64,000 bases of DNA from Orientallactaga sibirica (GCA_036365145.1 JAEOAD010000052.1:14073501-14137500); one strand, 5' to 3'. Shown: positions 31,615 to 43,427, numbered from the stretch's first letter. Translations and numbers: made by a program. Notes: generated by a model from the sequence alone, not told the origin.

Positions 31615-31965
31615 TTTTGTGTGTGCTTGTATGTATAGTGTGTTTACATGTGTGTGATGCTCACACATGAGGAGGCCAGAGGAGAACACTGGTGTGTTCC
31701 TGTTTCACTCGTCCACAGGTTTCCTTGAGGTCGGGTCTCTCACTGAGCCCCGAGCTGTCACTTTCTCTGTTAGACTAGCGGATGGGCCAACCCCAGGGAT
31801 TCTCTTGTTTCTAAGCCCTGCCCCCAGGACTGGGGTACCAGGTGGGTGGCCTCACCCAGCTTTCTATGTGGATGCTGGGGGCTGAACTCGTTTCTCTCAA
31901 GTCTTCTCAGGCCCTCATACTTGTGCCGCACGCACTCTTACCCACAGACCCATCTCCCCAGCCCC
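31615..31965 (-). mobile_element. Composite tRNA-head / B1-body SINE
   Basis: TG-rich start, gaggccagaggagaacactg, gatgctgggggctgaactcg, end cagacccatctccccagcccc. Confidence 0.65.
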
Positions 31966-32920
31966 AGTGGCACCTTTGTCTATGAAGGTTAGTCACAGCA
32001 AAATCATAATTCTTTCGTTTTCCTCGGCCTTGTTAGGTCACCTCTGTCCCACTCACAACTCTTGACCTAAGAGTCAAAACTAAGGCTGAGTGAGAGTGGT
32101 GGTGTGTCTCCAGGCTCAGCCTCAGCCTGAGGGGAGAAACTGGCTTCTCCTGAAGCCGTCAGCTGCCAGGGTGGAGTGGTGGGAGGGGAGGCCACGCCAT
32201 GTCCACTTCCTCAGTCTTCTATACCTCGGGTCTGTGTAGCTCTTGGCTGAGGCTCCAGAACCAGGTATTTCATGGACGTCGGTGATCCCATTGTTAATGC
32301 AAACATCAAGGAAACCACTTGCTTCCCTCCTTCAATTTTTCAGTTCTTGTGAAGGGTCTGGTGACCTTTGGCTTCTTGATGGGTATATTTATCTTTTCTT
32401 TCCTTTCTTCTGGTCAATGCACCCTTGTTTTAGCATACTTGTTCCTCAAGAACATTCATTCTGTAAAGCTTTACTAAGCAAATTCCACTCTCTTGGCTCT
32501 CCTAATGTGTGTGTCCACGTAGATAATTACATGGTATATGTGTGGCTGGAAAATGTTTTCTGTATGAATTAAGGGATTTTTCCCTCTTCTAGTATTTCAC
32601 TCCGCTGTGCCTTTCCCAGTCTCTTGGGAACCAGGTCTTTATTGCCTCTGTGGATGTACTGAAGTTCTGAGGAAGAATTGAAGGATGTTTTCTGGGGGGC
32701 AGGGGGGGTGTGGTCAGAGACTGCTGAGTAGGAACAAAGAGGACACTCAGTTTTGACCTCAGGTGACTCTGTGACAAGTCATAAGGGCTCATTCCACAAT
32801 TCCTTTGAGGAAAATGGCATAGCTATGTGGGCCTGATCCCAGGTGTGGTCCTGATTATACGCCCACATGGGAATTCTCCATGCCCCTCATTTCCTGAATA
32901 GCGTCAGTAGAAGCACTGTC
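31966..32920. other. Unique sequence
   Basis: No repeat or exon recognised. The 109-codon frame at 32243-32572 has no supporting features. Confidence 0.5.
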
Positions 32921-32946
32921 TATCTGTCTGTATGTCTATCTATCTG

Positions 32947-32992
<46 letters not shown>

Positions 32993-33007
32993 ATCTATCT
33001 ATCTATT

Positions 33008-33065
<58 letters not shown>

Positions 33066-33073
33066 TATATATC
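32921..33073. repeat. (TATC)n microsatellite
   Basis: About 35 TATC/TGTC units with a few interruptions (atcatctatctatct, tattatctatc). Confidence 0.97.
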
Positions 33074-33081
33074 ATCTATTT

Positions 33082-33160
33082 TTTCAGCTCTGGGATTGAA
33101 CCCAGAGCCTCACACAGGCTAGGCAAGCACTCTGTCACTGAGCTCTACTCCTAACCCAGC
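33082..33160 (-). mobile_element. ID-type SINE
   Basis: cagctctgggattgaaccca ... aggcaagcactctgtcactg. Confidence 0.75.
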
Positions 33161-33768
33161 AAAGTGATTTTCAATATGAAACCCGAGGTTCAGTTTCACT
33201 CACTTCAGTTACCTGGTTAGTGTCTGACTTCCTATAAACCACAGCCATTCCCCTCACAAGGCAGGTTCCAGTGGGCATTGGATGGGCTTGGGCACGTGCA
33301 ATCCTCTGTTGACCATCTGGCATGGAACAGCTGCTTTGGACAGTCATTTTGATCTTTCTTTACTGGAAATATAGGGAAAAGACAGTTAGGAAAACCCCCA
33401 AACTGGGCATATTTACTCTGAACCAGTGGTAAAGTTTATCAGGTGTGTAGTTGCTTGAGAGTGGTGGAAATCCTTCCCCTCCTCTGGGTCACTGAAGGGC
33501 ATAGTCTTGTTTGAGAAGTGGAGTGTTGTGTTCGGAAGGTATTATACACATCATCAATATTTGATGAGGCCCGTGGGGGTATGGGCTGGTTGGCTGGTCA
33601 GCTGTGTGACTGCAAGCTGTGTTAGGCCTGCTGTGGCATGCCAAGGTCCCATGTCCCCTGGGGAGGAAAGGCACGTTGTCCTGCAGAGACATGATAGGGC
33701 GCATCTGCTTTCCAATTGGCCATTCACTTTTTCCTGCTCTCTTGTTTAGGAAGAAAATAATCTTAACA
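33161..33768. other. Unique sequence
   Basis: Nothing recognised. Confidence 0.5.
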
Positions 33769-33905
33769 CTTGTCAGTGACTACTGCTTACTCTAGGCCAG
33801 CGTTGTTTCATGTGGTCTTCAGAAGGTGCTTTTCACAAAGTTGTTGAGGAAATTGAGGCCTGGAGAATTCAGAAAGTTGCCCAAGGTCAAATAGTAAATC
33901 AAAAT
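33769..33905 (-). mobile_element. MIR
   Basis: gttgttgaggaaattgaggc then aagttgcccaaggtcaaata is reversed MIR. Confidence 0.7.
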
Positions 33906-34202
33906 CTTAGGCTTTATAACAGTGGGGATAGTATATGAGTCAGCTTAGTGAATGGACTGGGAAGTTTAAAGTTTAGAGATCTTAGGGAAGTAGGAGAAGG
34001 ATTGAAAAATCTTGTTCCCAAATGCTTGCTAACCTGCCTCAGTCTTAGCATTCAAAAACATGTGATCAACTTTCATCCCCCCTTCAATTTGAACTTAGAT
34101 AGAAGATAAGTCTATGAGTATTGGGGGGCTTTCACTCTCTCTGTAGTAGAATTTTGGGTGTGGATGTGATTCTAAGTTACAACATTGCTTAGGTCACTGT
34201 GA
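33906..34202. other. Unique sequence
   Basis: Nothing recognised. Confidence 0.5.
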
Positions 34203-34212
34203 ATATCAATTT

Positions 34213-34362
34213 TTTTTTTTTTTTTTTTGGTTTTGCAAGGTAGGGTCTCACTCTGGTTCAGGCTGACCTGGAATTAACTATGTAGTCTCAGGGTGGCCTC
34301 AAACTCTTGGCGATCCTCCTACCAAGTGCTGGGATTAAAGTTGTGCGCCACCACGCCTGGCT
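34213..34362 (-). mobile_element. B1-type SINE with 11-bp deletion
   Basis: Reverse B1 lacking cctctgcctcc. Direct repeat atatcaattt at 34203-34212 and 34364-34373. Confidence 0.92.
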
Positions 34363-34399
34363 TATATCAATTTGTCAAGACAGGATGATAAAACACATT

Positions 34400-34726
34400 T
34401 GCTTTTTTAAATGTGTATGCATAGTATGTTTATATGTATGTTTGTACATGTATATGTATATGTGAACATGAGTAAGCATATGTGTGGAGTCCAGAGGTTG
34501 ATGTTGGATATCTTCCTTAATAGCTTTCTACATAATTTTTTAAAGACAGGATCTCAAACTGAACATGGAGCTTACCAATTCAGCAAGTGCTGGGAATCCT
34601 CCTGTTTCTGCCTTCCCAGAACTGGAATTACATCTGTATGCTGCCACACCAGCTTTTACATAGGGACTGTGGATTCTCCTGCTTAGATGGCAAGCTCTTT
34701 ATCAACTGAGCCATCATCCAAGTCCC
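34400..34726 (-). mobile_element. Composite tRNA-head / B1-body SINE, diverged
   Basis: TG/TA-rich start, aaagacaggatctcaaactg, tttacatagggactgtggat, end gagccatcatccaagtccc. Confidence 0.6.
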
Positions 34727-34837
34727 AAAATATTTGATTTAAAGCTTGTTGGACAGACATATAATTTAAAGTATTAGGTAATAATCGACACACGGGTCTG
34801 TGTAGGTTTGAACCCCACTCCCGATACTAATTTTCTG

Positions 34838-35215
34838 TTGTAGTTACCTTTGTGTTGCTGGGAGAAAACACTCAACCAAAATCAGCTGATGTGAGGAAAG
34901 AGTTTATTTTAGCTTATAGTCTCAAAGGGAAGCTTATCATGGCAAGGAAAAGATAGAACAGAGGCTGGGCATCCTACCTTGTCACAGTGGTTGGCAGGAA
35001 GAAGCAAGAGAATGACCTGAGCTACTATTGTCAAGGAGAACTGGGCTATAGCACCCCTAAGTCCTTCCTAGCAACAACCTCCTCCATCAAGACTTCACCG
35101 CCCCAATTGTCACCAGCTAAGTATTCCAATCATATGGAGCTATGTGGGATACTCTTTCACTAGGCCCCCAAAATGGTTAGGGGCCTATGCCATGGTGATC
35201 TGAGAGCCCCCAGAG
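34838..35215 (-). mobile_element. MaLR-type LTR, antisense
   Basis: Plus text gttacctttgtgttgctggg, aaagagtttattttagctta (AATAAA on minus) and cttatcatggcaaggaaaag parallels the LTR at 44.0 kb. The left end is well defined; the right end is uncertain. Confidence 0.6.
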
Positions 35216-36530
35216 AAACTCCAGCCAACAAGGGCTGTGCATATCCTATTGTATTGAGTCCCCACTAGCTCTTGATAACTTCAAAACAATTGCTGAGTGC
35301 GCCTCCTTTTTTTCTTCTTTGCCCTGAAAGCTTATGAAAGTTCAAACATGTCAAAAATCATAGAAAATATCATGAGAAATGGGACTTGGTTGCAAATAGT
35401 AACAGAATGCCCATTTTTGGAAAGTGGTGACTCTGTGACCTTCTAATCAGTTTCACATAGAAACTCAAGAAGCCATCTGAAAACACTTTGAAGGGTTTAG
35501 TTCTGGGTATTTATCCTAGCCAGCAAGTCCTATAGTGAGTAGCATTGTTCTCTAAGGAGCATATGTTCCTTGTCTCTGGTCATATTCTTTTTCCTCCTCT
35601 CATGGAGGAGTTTCTCATATTCAGTAGGTGCAGGGATGGAGGCCATGGGAAAGGTTAGGGTGGAGCCTCTCTGTGGCTCTGCAGCTGGTCTAGAAGTGGG
35701 GGAGCTACTTGGCCACCAGACCTGCTCTCTTGCTGTAGGTGGCTGTGCCCATGGAGCCTGTGCTGACAGGAAAGCTATCCTTCCCTGGAGCAAACCTTCC
35801 CTTCCTACACAGGGCATGGCTGCATTTCTGTTTATCTTCTTGCCTAGCCTCTGGTTCCCAGCACTACCTGGAGGATTTTCAAGGTTCAAACAATGAGGTG
35901 TCTCATTCGGAGCAAAAGGAAGCATAGAGGAGTTACCCAAGTCCATGTAGACACAATTCCACAAGTGACCTTGAAGTGACTGTGATGTGTTCCTGTTCGA
36001 TTGAAGCCACTTGGCAATGCTCAGCGTTCTGACCAGGCTGCCCCAAAGTGGAAGGGTGGGGGCTACTCTAGCAAGAACTCCAGTGATGCTGGTGACTCAT
36101 CTTGGAGTCCCGAGACTCCTCACAGGACCGTATGCTGAAGCTGCTCCCCTGCAGCCTAAGCTGGAGGGCTGACCTTCATCAGGATTATGGTGCTGGGCTG
36201 GTATATGTTGGTCAGACTACCATTCATTCCTCTTTCCAGAACTCAGGTGGTGCCCTGGCCACTTGTCCAGCATTGCCCATGTCTCTGGGCTCCTAGGGCT
36301 GAGATTGAACATCTGGAGTGAATATTACAGCCTTGAGGACTAAGGCACATGCATACATATATTTATTGAGCATGCCCACATATACATGCTTTGTCTTTCT
36401 CTATCCCTGTGTCTTTACCTTTCTCTGTCTCATACATACGCTCACTCACAACCCACTGGCTATCATTTCACTTCTCCAGAGCCCAGTTCTATGGGTGATA
36501 GGAGGATTGACCCTCCCATCCCAGGAAGCC
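35216..36530. other. Unique sequence, 1.3 kb
   Basis: A 144-codon minus frame at 35530-35964 and a 108-codon plus frame overlap each other. I see neither domain nor consistent splice sites. Confidence 0.45.
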
Positions 36531-36590
36531 TTTCTTTCTTTTTCTTTCTTTCTTTCTTTTAAAAGATTGTATTTTATTTTTTAAATTTAT

Positions 36591-36614
36591 TCTCTTTTAA
36601 ATATTTATTTATTT

Positions 36615-36666
<52 letters not shown>

Positions 36667-36813
36667 GGCACACCAGGGCCTCCAGCCACTGCAAACACAC
36701 TCCAGATGCATGTGCTCCTTGTGCATCTGGCTTATGTGGGTCCTGGAGAGTCAAACTGGGATCCTCTGGCTTTGCAGGCAAATACCTTAACCACTAAGCC
36801 ATCTCTTCAGCCC
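36591..36813 (-). mobile_element. B2-like SINE with long (GA)n
   Basis: (GA)n at 36619-36663, otherwise standard reverse copy. Confidence 0.95.
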
Positions 36814-36818
36814 AAAAG

Positions 36819-37018
36819 ATTTTATTTTTGTTCATTACAGTCAGAGAGAGAAGGAGAGAGATTGAGAATGGGCATGCCAGGGCTTCTAGCCACTGTAAAC
36901 AAACTCCAGACACATGTGCCACTATGTGCATCTGGCTTATGTGGGACCTAGGGAATCAAACCTGAGTCCTTCGGCTTTGCAGGCAAATGCCTTAACCGCT
37001 AAGCCATCTTTCCAGCCC
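36819..37018 (-). mobile_element. B2-like SINE, second at the same site
   Basis: Standard reverse copy. cccaggaagc(c/a)tttctt flanks the pair (36519 and 37016), so both sit within one target. Confidence 0.93.
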
Positions 37019-37432
37019 AGGAAGCATTTCTTTACCTAAACCCTGGCCACTTCTTTTCTGATCTCCAGATCAGGCATGGGCAGGTGCCTGTGGCAGGCCA
37101 TCTGGAAGGATTAGAAAAATCTTTCTCCTTCTAGGTCCACACAGCCTCAAGGCTGGAGTTTGAGTTGGAATCCACTACCTGCTTGCCCTTTGCTGGACAC
37201 CTGTGCTCAGAGCTGCCTCTCCACTGAACGCACTCCAGAGGGGGAGTCTCCTGGGAAGGATTCTGGACAGGGGAGTTTGGGGGACAGTTGAAGCCCACAA
37301 ATCAGCTCAGGTAGGTGCCCATCTAGTCCATGTGCTCTGAGAGCTGGTGCTGCAGGCCCAGCCAGGCCACCCTGACTCAACCCAAACCCTGACACAGACC
37401 CCAACACTCCAAGATGTACAAAAGCCCACACT
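37019..37432. other. Unique sequence
   Basis: Nothing recognised. Confidence 0.5.
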
Positions 37433-37795
37433 ATGGTTTGAAAGTGGTAGCTTCTGACTGCAATTCATACTGAAATTTGATTGCCATTGTGGCTGCGTTT
37501 GGAGGTGGGACCTTTAAGACATGATTAGGTCCTTCAGAGAAATCCATGTCTTTTCCTTCGGGCTGGATTAGTTATGCAACAGTGGGTTGCCGTAGAGCGA
37601 GGCTGCCTCTTTCTTCTGTTTCTTTCACACGTAGCCACTTCTGTCACGAAGTCTTCACCAGAAGCTGAATAGATATTGGCTCTGGCCCTTGAACTTTCTA
37701 GTTTTCAGAAGCATGAACAAAAATAAACTTCTTTCCTTTATAATCTATCCAGGCTCAGGTATCTTTTATAGCAATAAAAAACAAACTAAAATGCC
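37433..37795 (+). mobile_element. MaLR-type LTR
   Basis: tatggtttgaaagtggtagc, ggaggtgggacctttaagac, aaaataaacttctttccttt and a terminal aaactaaaat follow the MLT1/MST order. Confidence 0.65.
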
Positions 37796-37859
37796 CAGTC
37801 TATCTTTATGGGCCTTTATAATTGACTCTATTTTCAGAAACATGACTTTTTAAAATTAT

Positions 37860-37950
37860 TTGATCAGTCAAGTTGACCTGTGACAGTTCTGGACAGTAGG
37901 CAGGGCAGAAAAATTATGCACATTTATAGATGACAAAACCAAGCCTCACA
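37860..37950 (-). mobile_element. MIR, left part of a split copy
   Basis: catttatagatgacaaaacc then aagcctcaca; continues after the B1 with gtctcagggcggtgaag. Confidence 0.55.
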
Positions 37951-38102
37951 GCCGGGCGTGGTAGTGCACGCTTTTCATCCCAGCATTTGGAGGCAGAGGT
38001 AGGAGGATTGCCATGAGTTTGAGGTCACCCTGAGAGTACATAATGATTTCCATGTCAGCCTGGAATACAGTGAGACCTTACCTTAAAAAACAAAACAAAA
38101 CC
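37951..38102 (+). mobile_element. B1-type SINE inside MIR
   Basis: agccgggcgtggtagtgcac ... ttaccttaaaaaacaaaac. Confidence 0.92.
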
Positions 38103-38160
38103 CCCGAGTCTCAGGGCGGTGAAGTCCACAGTCATAGTTGGAACTGGGATCCTCTAGTTT
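38103..38160 (-). mobile_element. MIR, right part
   Basis: tctcagggcggtgaagtcca followed by gttggaactgggatcctc. Confidence 0.5.
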
Positions 38161-38253
38161 TTCCTGGTTTGACAGCCTCACTTGCCTTTACTCAGACAGA
38201 CTCACCAAGTCCAGCTTTAAGTTTCATTTTATAAAGTGTACAAGTCTTTAGAC

Positions 38254-38520
38254 GATTATGGTTTGAACACAAATTATACTCCACAGGCTCATGTGTTGAG
38301 GGCTTGGTCCCCTGGTGGCACTCTTTTGGAAGATTCTGGAAATTTTAGGAGGTAGCACCTAGTTGGAGGAAGTAGATGGTTGGATGTGTGCCTTTGAATG
38401 TGATCTCTGGCCCCCAGTCCCTTCCTTGGTCCTTGCGTCTTGTCTACCATGGGTGAGCTGCCTATTCCTTCATATGCTCCTATCACCATGACATCCTGGG
38501 CCACATGGGCCCAGAACCCA
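38254..38520 (+). mobile_element. MLT1-like LTR fragment
   Basis: ttatggtttgaacacaaatt, aggctcatgtgttgagggct, gaggtagcacctagttggag. Confidence 0.65.
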
Positions 38521-38868
38521 CAGGGCTACGACAGAAACCTCTGAAAGCAGAGCTTAAGTCAGTCTCTTCTCCCTTCCTTGTTTCTGTTGGGTGTTTGGTC
38601 AGAACCACCAAAGGTTTGATAAATTCACACTCAAAGCATGGACTATTTTCACCACATACAGATACTCTCATGTCCTCCAGTAATTTGGGTTGAATTCTCC
38701 TAACATGATTACACATCGGTTCAGCTCTTAATGTTTAGAAGAAACCTTTTCTTTTTTGCAAAGTCTTGGTGCTCAGCAAGGGAGAGGATTCCACTCATTG
38801 CAGATGAGCACGTAGTAAGTGGCCAAGTTCACATGTTCACATGACTGCAGAACAAGTCTGGTCATTTT
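38521..38868. other. Unique or decayed LTR sequence
   Basis: No confident family; may include the end of the preceding LTR. Confidence 0.4.
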
Positions 38869-39037
38869 AAAAAATTGTGTGTGTGTGTGTGTGTGTGTGC
38901 AGACATGCCCATGCCATGGTGTGGAGGTCAGAGGACAACTTCAGGTGTGAGTCTTGCCTTCTGCTCTGTGGAAGAGTCTCGCTGTTATGCTGCTACATAC
39001 GCCAGGCAAGCTGAGCGCGTGATTGGGGAGGATTCCT

Positions 39038-39045
<8 letters not shown>
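38869..39045 (-). mobile_element. Composite SINE, CA-rich end (left part)
   Basis: (GT)n at 38876-38900, then ggtgtggaggtcagaggaca. The matching other part is at 39606-39757, separated by two younger insertions. Confidence 0.6.
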
Positions 39046-39049
<4 letters not shown>

Positions 39050-39070
<21 letters not shown>

Positions 39071-39307
39071 GGAGAGAGACACAGAGAGAGAGACAGACAG
39101 AGAGAGAGGGAGACAGATAGAGATGGGCGTGCCAGCAGTCTCTCAGCTGCTGTGAACGAAATCCAGATGTGTGCGCCCCCTTGTGGGCAAGTGCGGCATT
39201 GCACCCTTGCATCACTTTGCATCTGGGTAAACGTGGGACCAGGAGATTGGAACTGGGTTCTTGCTTAGCAGGCAGGCGCCTTAACCGCTAAGCCATCTCT
39301 CCAGCCC
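39050..39307 (-). mobile_element. B2-like SINE, long variant with internal insert
   Basis: Between ccccttgtg and catctggg is an extra segment (gggcaagtgcggcattgcac and following) of about 40 bp absent from most local copies. Confidence 0.92.
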
Positions 39308-39605
39308 TTAAATATTTTTTTTATTGACAACTTCTATACTTATATACAAAAAATGCATGCTATTTCCCTCCCCTCCCCCCATTCCCCTTTAGAACTCTAA
39401 TCTCCATCATATCCCCTCCCTCTCTCTATTAGTCTCTCTTTTAATTTGATGTCATCATCTTTTTCTTCTATTTTGAGGGTCTTGCGAAGGTATTTCTAGG
39501 CACTGCAAGGTCATGGATATCAAGGTCAATTTCTGTCTGGGCAGTTGCATTGTAAGAAGTCATACCCTTCCTTTGGCTCTTCCATTCTATTGGGGAGGGT
39601 TCTTC
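39308..39605 (-). mobile_element. L1 3' UTR fragment
   Basis: T-rich start, then ttgatgtcatcatctttttc, gagggtcttgcgaaggtatt, acccttcctttggctcttcc. The same strings recur at 62078-62243, so this is a shared L1 3' end. Confidence 0.65.
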
Positions 39606-39757
39606 TGTCTCCGCCTCTCCTCTCACAGTATGCGTGCTGGGATCACAGAGCCAGTGCCACTAAGACCAGCTTTACATGGGTTCCGGGAATCCAAACTTGG
39701 CACTTCATGCTCACACCGCAAGTGCTCCTAACCACTGGGCCATCTCCCCAGCCCCCG
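39606..39757 (-). mobile_element. Composite SINE, head part (right part)
   Basis: tgcgtgctgggatcacagag, tttacatgggttccgggaat, gggccatctccccagcccc. Confidence 0.6.
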
Positions 39758-40470
39758 TTTTTTCTTCATTCCGACGGGTTTTCGGCTTCATCATGCTGCC
39801 TCGTCCTTAGAGGGTTGAGGAAACAGAAGTAACTGCCTACAGGAAATATGCTGTGGCTTCCTCCACAGACACGAAGTTCCAGGAGAGTGAGACTCCATGG
39901 AAACAGAAAGGAGAGGGTGTGTGCACAGCATTTCTTATAGGGCCCACTCTAGTTTTCCTTATAGGGTGGTCAACTACCACGTATTTTCCTGGTCGGTTAA
40001 TTAATCTCAATCCGTGTTCTCTTCAAAACAGACCAGAATAACTAAATCACAGGATAGCAGAAAAGAGACCCTTTTTGGCCAATTGTTCTCAGGGTGCAGA
40101 TGCAGTGGTGTGAGCCTGCAGCAGGGACAGGTTAAATAAGGGCTCAAGGGTCCCCGGTAGTTGTGAGAAGAGGAAGAAATGATCCATCTCCTGTCAACTT
40201 GCTAGCGCAGTGTCCATCAGCACATCCACAGGTGGGAATTGGGTCCTGAGTGAGGAGAACATCTGTTGTCATTTCAACCCTTGGCTCCACTGTCATGGAG
40301 ACGTGGGAAGGACACGGGTGACAAGGTCAGCATCTTGTCAGCTGCTCCTTGCTGGAAACCTGGGCCGCTGCGGCTCCTTAGGATGCCCCGAACATGCATG
40401 AAAAGAGCTCCGCTTCCTCATTACCTTGATCTAGATTAGTGCCCTGTCCTCTGCCCACTCCTTCTTCCTC
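39758..40470. other. Unique sequence
   Basis: Nothing recognised. Confidence 0.5.
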
Positions 40471-40600
40471 TCTGTGGTCATTTTGCTCCCTCAACACATA
40501 GGTGACTGAGTATCTATTCCTTACCAGGCCCTGTGTTAGGCTAGGGGGTGCCCAATACACAATATGACTTAATTCCAGGCCTCAGCAGACGCAGGAAGTT
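40471..40600 (-). mobile_element. MIR-like remnant
   Basis: gactgagtatctattcctta then ccaggccctgtgttaggcta resembles reversed MIR3-type sequence. Confidence 0.45.
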
Positions 40601-40957
40601 TGTTTATAGTGATGAATCCTAAAATTAATTAATTCTATGATAAGCTCAAAGAATGTTCTAGAATCCACATTTATAATGGGTTATTAAGTGTCCCCATTCA
40701 CTTGTTCTGGATCCTGTGCCCTGTGTCTGAAAAACCATTCCTTGCTGTGGCCCACTTTGCACTGCAGCTCTGTATGGACTGCCAGACTCCTGTGTTGTGA
40801 ATGATGAGAACACGTGGCGTGGCCATTATGCCAAGTGTTGAGGACAGGCTATGAGCAGGCCAGCATCGCCTCGCTTAGCCTGGGCTGGGTATCTGGTTCC
40901 TGTTTGCTCGGAACTACTGAGAATCAGCCTGGTCTCAGATTCTAAGTCATCTGTTGT
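40601..40957. other. Unique sequence
   Basis: Nothing recognised. Confidence 0.5.
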
Positions 40958-41080
40958 TTATTTGAGATGTAGCCCAGGCTATCCTAGAACTATGTAGCTG
41001 AGGTTGTCCTTGAACTCCTGAAACCCATGCCTTCACCACCTGCGTGCTGGGATTGGCCTTGTGCTACCGTGGCCAGCTCG
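40958..41080 (-). mobile_element. Old B1-like SINE
   Basis: gatgtagcccaggctatcct ... gcgtgctgggattggccttg. Confidence 0.6.
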
Positions 41081-41880
41081 CTTCTCAGCCTCGGCCATAG
41101 TTTGGATCTTGCTCCCGATCTCCTTCCCGGGCGAACTGTCCCCCCCACCCCACAACTGCAGTCTGGGGCCAGCGTAACTTCCTTTCCTAATGCCTACCAA
41201 CTTGACCTACCCTCTAGATCTGCCTTTTCCTGGCCTTTTTCACCTGCAGCAACCTGTGGCCTGAAGCTGACCCGTCATTTTAACAGCCTTTGATAAATAT
41301 TTATGAAGTTGAATTAAGTCGTAAGTGCTTCAGAAATTCCAGGCACTCCTGACAAAACTCAGTCTCTGCTGTAGTCTAGTGCAGGGTCCCCATTGAAAAA
41401 TGCCTTTCGTTCATCTCTGTGTTCCAGAAGCTCAGAAGAATGTGGGGATGTCACACAGGTGGGTCGGGGTGTGCCTGGGGACAACCCTCCACACAGGACT
41501 TGTGCATCTATAGTAACAGTGGGCAGCCTCCAGCCCCGTCCTTTGCATCTGGAATCTGGAAACAGGTTCTGCCTGTCTCTGGCTGATCCGAGAAGTGTCC
41601 TCCCCTCCCACCTCTGCATAGCAGGCCCATCTGCACAGAAGGCAGGAGCTGCGCAGGCCTGCAGACGCCTTTGTTTGCAGAGCCTGTCTCCACTTACGCA
41701 GGGCTGTGTGTTCTGGGTTTGAAACCCTGTGTTGACATCTGTAAACTCTCTTCACAGATGGAAAGTAGGTTCAGAAAACTCGCTTGGGGCCCGCAGCTAG
41801 AGAAGAGAAGCAGAGGAACAGCTCGCCATGACCCCACCCAGCAGGGGCAGCCAGCCCTGGAGCATTTCTGGTTTTTTGCT
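41081..41880. other. Unique sequence with a probable MIR core
   Basis: 41740-41830 (ctcttcacagatggaaagta) resembles reversed MIR. The remainder is GC-rich with overlapping unsupported 60-110 codon frames. Confidence 0.4.
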
Positions 41881-42030
41881 TTTTATTTATTTTATTTATT
41901 TATTTTTCGAGGTAGGGTCTCACTCTAGTCCAGGCTGACCTGGAATTGACTATATAGTCTCAGGGCGGTTTCAAACTCACATTGATCCTCCTACTTCAGC
42001 CTCTCAAGTACTGGGATTAAAGGCGTGGCT
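41881..42030 (-). mobile_element. B1-type SINE, head-truncated
   Basis: cgaggtagggtctcactcta ... gggattaaaggcgtggct. Confidence 0.92.
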
Positions 42031-42044
42031 TCTACCTTATTATG

Positions 42045-42240
42045 TTTTTGCATGTGTGTGTGTGTCTAACCTGGAGCTCATCAATTTGACAGACTAGCTG
42101 GTCAGCAGACCCCAGGGATCCTCTACGCCTGCCTTCCCAGCACCGGGATTACAATGTCTGGCATTTTACTTTTTCTGGGGATTGAACGCAGGTCCTCATG
42201 TTGGCAAGCACTTTGCCAACTGAGCCATCTCCCCAGCCCC
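42045..42240 (-). mobile_element. Composite SINE, shortened
   Basis: tgtgtgtgtgtctaacctgg, agcaccgggattacaatgtc, gagccatctccccagcccc. Confidence 0.6.
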
Positions 42241-42757
42241 AGTCAAGCCACTTCTGAGCTGATGTGTGCACCACTGTACTTCATGGGACAGCTTCGCCTT
42301 GGAGGACAATGTGCAAGGAAGAACGAGCCGTGCTGCTCTTCATGTGCACAGTCTTGTTGCCTGGGCCTCTCCTCTGACCAGCTTTGAAGACTCTCCTCTA
42401 TTCATCCCCGGGGTGTTCCTCCCGTGCTCCCATAACCTGGAGGCTCCCGTGTCAGCCGGGCAGCTTAGCTGAGTTGGAGGAATGACCCGCACAGGGTCCC
42501 CAGCTGGCATCGCTTTCTTTCCTCTCCTCTGACCTCTCCGGCTCTGGTCTGTCTTCCTCTGCATCAGGGTCTTTTTCTGCCCCTTCAGTGTGCATCCTTC
42601 TGCCTCACTCTGTCCTGTCCCCCAGGAAGCCTCATGTATGTTGGAGTTTCAGCAGGTGATATTTTTCAAGCTACTAAATATTCTGTGTATCTCTTTCTTC
42701 ATATATGCATGTACATAAGTACAGATTCCTTATGGTCGTAGTCAGATTTTTGTTTTG
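42241..42757. other. Unique sequence
   Basis: Nothing recognised. Confidence 0.5.
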
Positions 42758-42902
42758 TTCTGTTTTGAAGAAGAGTCTCACCGTAGTCCAGAGTGACCTG
42801 AAACTCACTCTGTAGTCCCAGGCTGGCCTTGAACTCACAGTGATCCTCCCACCTCAGCCTCCTGAGTGCTGAGACTAAAGGTGTGCACCACCATGCCCGG
42901 CT
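42758..42902 (-). mobile_element. B1-type SINE, diverged
   Basis: gaagaagagtctcaccgtag ... gagactaaaggtgtgcacca. Confidence 0.85.
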
Positions 42903-42924
42903 CTGGTTAGTTTTAAGTTCACAG

Positions 42925-43195
42925 TCGGTGGCATCTTGGACCTACAGCTGCTTCTTCAACCACCACCACCACCTCCAGATCTCTTCAGCTTGCAAAACTG
43001 AAAGCGTCCTCATGAACAAGTCTCCACTCTTCTCTCCGTACTCCGTATTCTACTTTCTGTCTGAATTTAGCTATTTTAGGGACTTCATCTAAGTGGGAGC
43101 ATACAGTCTTTTGTGGCTGGTTATTTCACTTAGCAAGGGTCCTAAAGGTTCATCCATGATGGAGCATGTTGACACTTACATGTGAGCGATTTCAA
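42925..43195 (+). mobile_element. Ancient L1M 3' UTR
   Basis: gcttgcaaaactgaaagcgt, gtattctactttctgtctga, gctggttatttcacttagca, aggttcatccatgatggagc follow the L1M 3' order. Confidence 0.75.
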
Positions 43196-43274
43196 GTTCA
43201 TAACACCAAATCTCCTTCTCTCTATATATACGTCCTTCTATACCTCCGACTCTTGTTGACTTCTTTTTCTTTTT

Positions 43275-43427
43275 CTTTTTTTTGGTTTTTTGAGGTAAGG
43301 TCTCGCTCTAGCCCAGGCTGACCTGGAATTTACTATGTAGTCTCAGGGTGGCCTCGGACTCATGGCGATCTTCCTACCTCTCCCTCCCAAGTGCTGGGAT
43401 TAAAGGCGTGCACCACCATGTCCGGCT
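43275..43427 (-). mobile_element. B1-type SINE
   Basis: Near-consensus reverse B1 behind a T-run. Confidence 0.93.

Noticed and set aside
32867..33154. Ile/Tyr/Leu/Ser repeat frame
   Set aside because: Direct translation of the TATC microsatellite.
35530..35964. Overlapping 144-codon minus and 108-codon plus frames
   Set aside because: Both strands are open over the same bases, which suggests base composition, not coding.
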